Source: an uncultured Bacilli bacterium
GTDB taxonomy: Bacteria > Bacillota_I > Bacilli_A > RF39 > UBA660
DNA: 43,250 nt
Assembly (NCBI GenBank): GCA_910577075.1
Contig: CAJTKV010000012.1
Location: forward strand, 1-43,250
Direction: 5' to 3'
The notes under the pieces were generated by a model. That model saw only the letters and a program-made list of their open reading frames with translations, had not been told where the DNA came from and did not search any database. Positions 40,574 through 43,250 of this stretch are shown here, piece by piece; position 1 is the first letter of the stretch; every line of letters starts with the position of its first letter. Both the position numbers and the translations under genes were made by a program.

Positions 40574-43141
40574 GTGAATAAACAACAACTTGCATCAAAA
40601 ATTTGGGAATCAGCAAATAAGATGCGATCAAAAATTGAAGCAAATGAATATAAAGATTATATTTTAGGATTTATATTTTATAAGTTTTTATCTAACAAAG
40701 AATTAAAAACATTATATAACATGGGATTTACTGATGAAGATATAATATCTGATGTAAATGAGGAACATGATCAAATAAGAAAAGATATTCAAAATAGATT
40801 AGGATATTTTATTTCACATAAGGATTTATTTTCTACGTGGATTGGAAAAGGAAATGATTTTAATATTGCTGATGTAAGAGATGCCTTAAATGCATTTACA
40901 AGATTAATTAGTGAAACTCATAAAAAAGTATATGATGGAATATTTACAACATTGGATACTGGATTAAGTAAATTGGGAGATACTACTCAAAGTCAAACAA
41001 AAGCAGTAAAAGATTTGATTTATTTAATTAATGATATTCCAATGGATGATAAACAAGATTATGATGTTTTAGGATTTATTTATGAATATTTGATATCTAA
41101 TTTTGCTGCTAATGCAGGTAAAAAGGCTGGAGAATTTTATACTCCACACGAAGTATCATTACTAATGTCAGAAATCATAGCAGAACATTTAAAAGATAGA
41201 GAAAAAATAGAAATATATGATCCAACTAGTGGATCTGGATCTTTATTAATTAATATCGGTAAAACGGCTTCTAAATATATAAAAGAAGAGAATAAGATTA
41301 AATATTATGCACAGGAATTAAAACAAAATACTTATAACTTAACAAGAATGAATTTAGTTATGAGAGGAATATTGCCTGATAATATTGTAACTAGAAATGG
41401 TGATACATTGGAAGATGATTGGCCATATTTTGATGAACATCAAGAATATAGTCCATTATTTGTGGATGCAGTTGTTTCTAACCCACCTTATTCTCAAAAT
41501 TGGGATCCTAAAGATAGAGAAGTTGATGCAAGATATAAAGAATATGGAGTTGCACCTAAATCAAAAGCTGATTATGCCTTTTTACTACATGATTTGTTTC
41601 ATTTAAAATCAGATGGTATTATGACAATTGTTCTTCCACATGGAGTATTATTTCGTGGAGGAGAAGAAGGAGAAATAAGAAAAAATTTAATTGAGCATAA
41701 TAATATAGATGCAATTATTGGATTACCAGCAAATATATTTTTTGGGACAGGTATTCCAACAATAATAATGATTTTGAGAAAAAATAGAAATAACACTGAT
41801 ACTTTAATAATAGATGCATCTAAAGGCTTTGTTAAAGAAGGTAAAAATAATAAGTTAAGAGCATCTGATATTAAAAAAATAGTTGATACAGTAATAAAAA
41901 GAGAATCTGTTCATAAGTTTTCAAAAGTTGTAACAAGAGAAGAAATAAGAGAAAATGATTACAATTTAAATATACCACGTTATGTTGATTCATCAGAGGA
42001 TGCAGAAACTTTTGATATTTATTCATTAATGAACGGTGGAATCCCCAAGATTGAGTTAGATAAGTTTAACAAATATTTTGATGTATTTCCAAATTTAAAG
42101 AGAGATTTGTTTAAAAATATCAATGATGACTACTACGAATTGTCTACTGAAGAATTACATGAATTAATTTTAAATCATAAAGATATAATTAATTATAAAA
42201 ACTCCTATAAAGATAAGTTTAGTGATTTTGATAGTTATTTAAATGAAGAATTAATTACCAATATGGATAATGTTGATATCTCCTCAGAAGAAGATAAAAT
42301 AAGTAATTCGATGTTTAATCGAATAGAAAATGTTGAGCTAGTAGATAAATACAATGCTTATCAGATATTAGATGATAATTGGAATGTAATATCTGGAGAT
42401 TTAGAATTAATAAAATCTGAAGGCATTGAAGCTTGTAATAAGGTTGATCCTGTTATGGAAATAAAGAAGAAAAATGATAAAGAAACTGAAGTGCAAGTCG
42501 GAGTTAAAGGTCATGTTATTCCCTTTGAATTAGTAATTGATTATAAATTAAAAGACTTAAAAAATAATGTGATTGATAAAGAAAATCGATTAAATGATAT
42601 AGAGTCAAGAATCAGTGAATTATTTGACAATCTGTCAGAGGATGAAAAAACAGAAATTGAATCTATTTTAACTGAAGAAAATGATGCTTTTGTAGCAAAG
42701 GAAGTTGCAAAAAAAGCAAAAGAGTATTTAAAACAATCATTAAGTGAAGGAACAGTAGAGAAAAAAGTAATTGAAGTTAATAATCTTTTTGAGGAACAAA
42801 AGAAATTAAATAAAGAAATTAAAAATTGTAATAATGAAATAGAAATTGAAACTCAAAAAGAAATTGAAAATCTAACCTATGATGATATCTGTTATTTATT
42901 AAATAAAAAATGGATTATACCAATTATTGAAGGTATTGATAAACTAATAAGTGACATAATAGGTGATTTTACAAAAAATATTGAAAATTTATCCAATAAA
43001 TATGGTCAAACTTTAAAAGATATTGATGAGGAAATTGAAAAGACAGAAAATGAATTATCTAAAATGATAGATGAATTAACTGGTTCTGAATTTGATATGA
43101 AAGGTTTACAAGATTTTAAATCGTTATTTGGAGGTGAATAG
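40574..43141 (+). CDS. hsdM: Type I restriction-modification methyltransferase subunit
   Basis: 855 aa from the GTG at 40574, preceded by GAGGTG (40562-40567) at 6 nt; a GTG at 40565 overlaps this site. Residues 1-150 are the HsdM N-terminal helical domain (QLASKIWESANKMRSKI..YKDYILGFIFYKFLSNKEL). The N6-adenine methyltransferase follows: GEFYTPHEVSLLMS, SAM-binding DPTSGSGSLLI near 216 and catalytic NPPYSQNW near 301. The last 370 residues are a long charged, coiled-coil-rich extension, making the protein much longer than the usual 500-550 aa, although a long-HsdM subgroup exists. It pairs with the following hsdS; hsdR must lie to the right. Confidence 0.93.
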   Translation: MNKQQLASKIWESANKMRSKIEANEYKDYILGFIFYKFLSNKELKTLYNMGFTDEDIISDVNEEHDQIRKDIQNRLGYFISHKDLFSTWIGKGNDFNIADVRDALNAFTRLISETHKKVYDGIFTTLDTGLSKLGDTTQSQTKAVKDLIYLINDIPMDDKQDYDVLGFIYEYLISNFAANAGKKAGEFYTPHEVSLLMSEIIAEHLKDREKIEIYDPTSGSGSLLINIGKTASKYIKEENKIKYYAQELKQNTYNLTRMNLVMRGILPDNIVTRNGDTLEDDWPYFDEHQEYSPLFVDAVVSNPPYSQNWDPKDREVDARYKEYGVAPKSKADYAFLLHDLFHLKSDGIMTIVLPHGVLFRGGEEGEIRKNLIEHNNIDAIIGLPANIFFGTGIPTIIMILRKNRNNTDTLIIDASKGFVKEGKNNKLRASDIKKIVDTVIKRESVHKFSKVVTREEIRENDYNLNIPRYVDSSEDAETFDIYSLMNGGIPKIELDKFNKYFDVFPNLKRDLFKNINDDYYELSTEELHELILNHKDIINYKNSYKDKFSDFDSYLNEELITNMDNVDISSEEDKISNSMFNRIENVELVDKYNAYQILDDNWNVISGDLELIKSEGIEACNKVDPVMEIKKKNDKETEVQVGVKGHVIPFELVIDYKLKDLKNNVIDKENRLNDIESRISELFDNLSEDEKTEIESILTEENDAFVAKEVAKKAKEYLKQSLSEGTVEKKVIEVNNLFEEQKKLNKEIKNCNNEIEIETQKEIENLTYDDICYLLNKKWIIPIIEGIDKLISDIIGDFTKNIENLSNKYGQTLKDIDEEIEKTENELSKMIDELTGSEFDMKGLQDFKSLFGGE

Positions 43142-43142
43142 G

Positions 43143-43250
43143 ATGTTAAAAGATAAAAAAACTCCAGAAATAAGATTTAAGGGATTTACTGAAGATTGGG
43201 AACAACGTAAGTTTGGTAACTGTGTGACTATTCAAAGAGGAGGATCACCA
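43143..43250 (+). CDS. hsdS: Type I restriction specificity subunit, partial
   Basis: The ATG lies 2 nt after the hsdM stop, with GGAGGTG just upstream. The 36 visible codons (LKDKKTPEIRFKGFTEDWEQRK...CVTIQRGGSP) match the start of HsdS proteins, where PEIRFKGF.. precedes the first target-recognition domain. The rest is beyond the window edge. It decides the DNA sequence recognised by the modification-restriction complex. Confidence 0.9.
   Translation, partial: MLKDKKTPEIRFKGFTEDWEQRKFGNCVTIQRGGSP

Noticed and set aside
1..43250. Genetic code 4 (TGA read as Trp) as in Mycoplasma
   Set aside because: TGA serves as a terminal stop in complete genes (25021, 38412) and Trp is encoded by TGG throughout.

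Overview
The window is about 43 kb of very AT-rich DNA with standard bacterial signals: strong Shine-Dalgarno sequences, TGn-extended -10 promoters, and TGA used as a stop with TGG for Trp. With the MobL-type relaxase, PrgI/VirB4/VirD4-like conjugation genes, sortase and Cna-B adhesin, it points to a low-GC Bacillota, probably a gut-associated Bacilli/Erysipelotrichales-like or Clostridia lineage. The species cannot be read from the window.

Left edge (1-732): the last one and a half units of a CRISPR array with 36-bp repeats and a 30-bp spacer (type II-like spacing), ending in a degenerate terminal repeat. Next come a minus-strand small structured RNA with its own promoter and terminator (about 185-311) and a decayed minus-strand gene. 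Then follow an ADP-ribosylglycohydrolase (733-1668), a membrane-tethered XRE regulator (1747-2865) and a secreted protein of unknown role (2941-3690).

Defence island (3722-16109): a PHP-phosphoesterase/ATPase fusion, a small overlapping ORF, an OLD-family ATPase-TOPRIM nuclease and a UvrD-like helicase are tightly packed. The last two resemble the GajA/GajB pair of Gabija, and the PHP-ATPase makes the set larger than canonical Gabija. The helicase carries one frameshift. It is followed by a NUDIX hydrolase paired with an McrB-N/DUF3883-like protein, a DUF4160-like gene broken into a FokI-type nuclease domain, and a large RecD-like helicase.

Scar (16355-17240): stubs of a serine recombinase and of an N-acetylmuramoyl-L-alanine amidase mark a site of deletions next to a mobile element.

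Integrative/conjugative element (about 17.3-38.4 kb, + strand throughout): zinc-ribbon protein, ParB-like protein, thioester/Cna-B adhesin with dedicated sortase, Rep-like replication protein, SSB, VirB2-, VirB6-, VirB3- and VirB4-like transfer proteins, macro-domain protein, M23 peptidase, a palindrome-rich presumptive oriT (32466-32683), ribbon-helix-helix proteins, MobL-like relaxase (interrupted by an in-frame TAA), DpnD/PcfM-like protein, acidic accessory proteins and the VirD4 coupling protein. Small intrinsic terminators, often overlapping stop codons, punctuate this long transcription unit. Cargo at the right is a SWIM zinc-finger protein with two unknown partners, then a type I restriction-modification locus (hsdM, start of hsdS) that runs off the window.

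The strongest candidates for something undescribed are the PHP-ATPase/OLD/UvrD cluster, the orphan structured RNA beside the CRISPR array, the switch-like RNA element before the transfer genes, and the SWIM trio. Several genes carry a single disabling change; these may be real decay or assembly errors.
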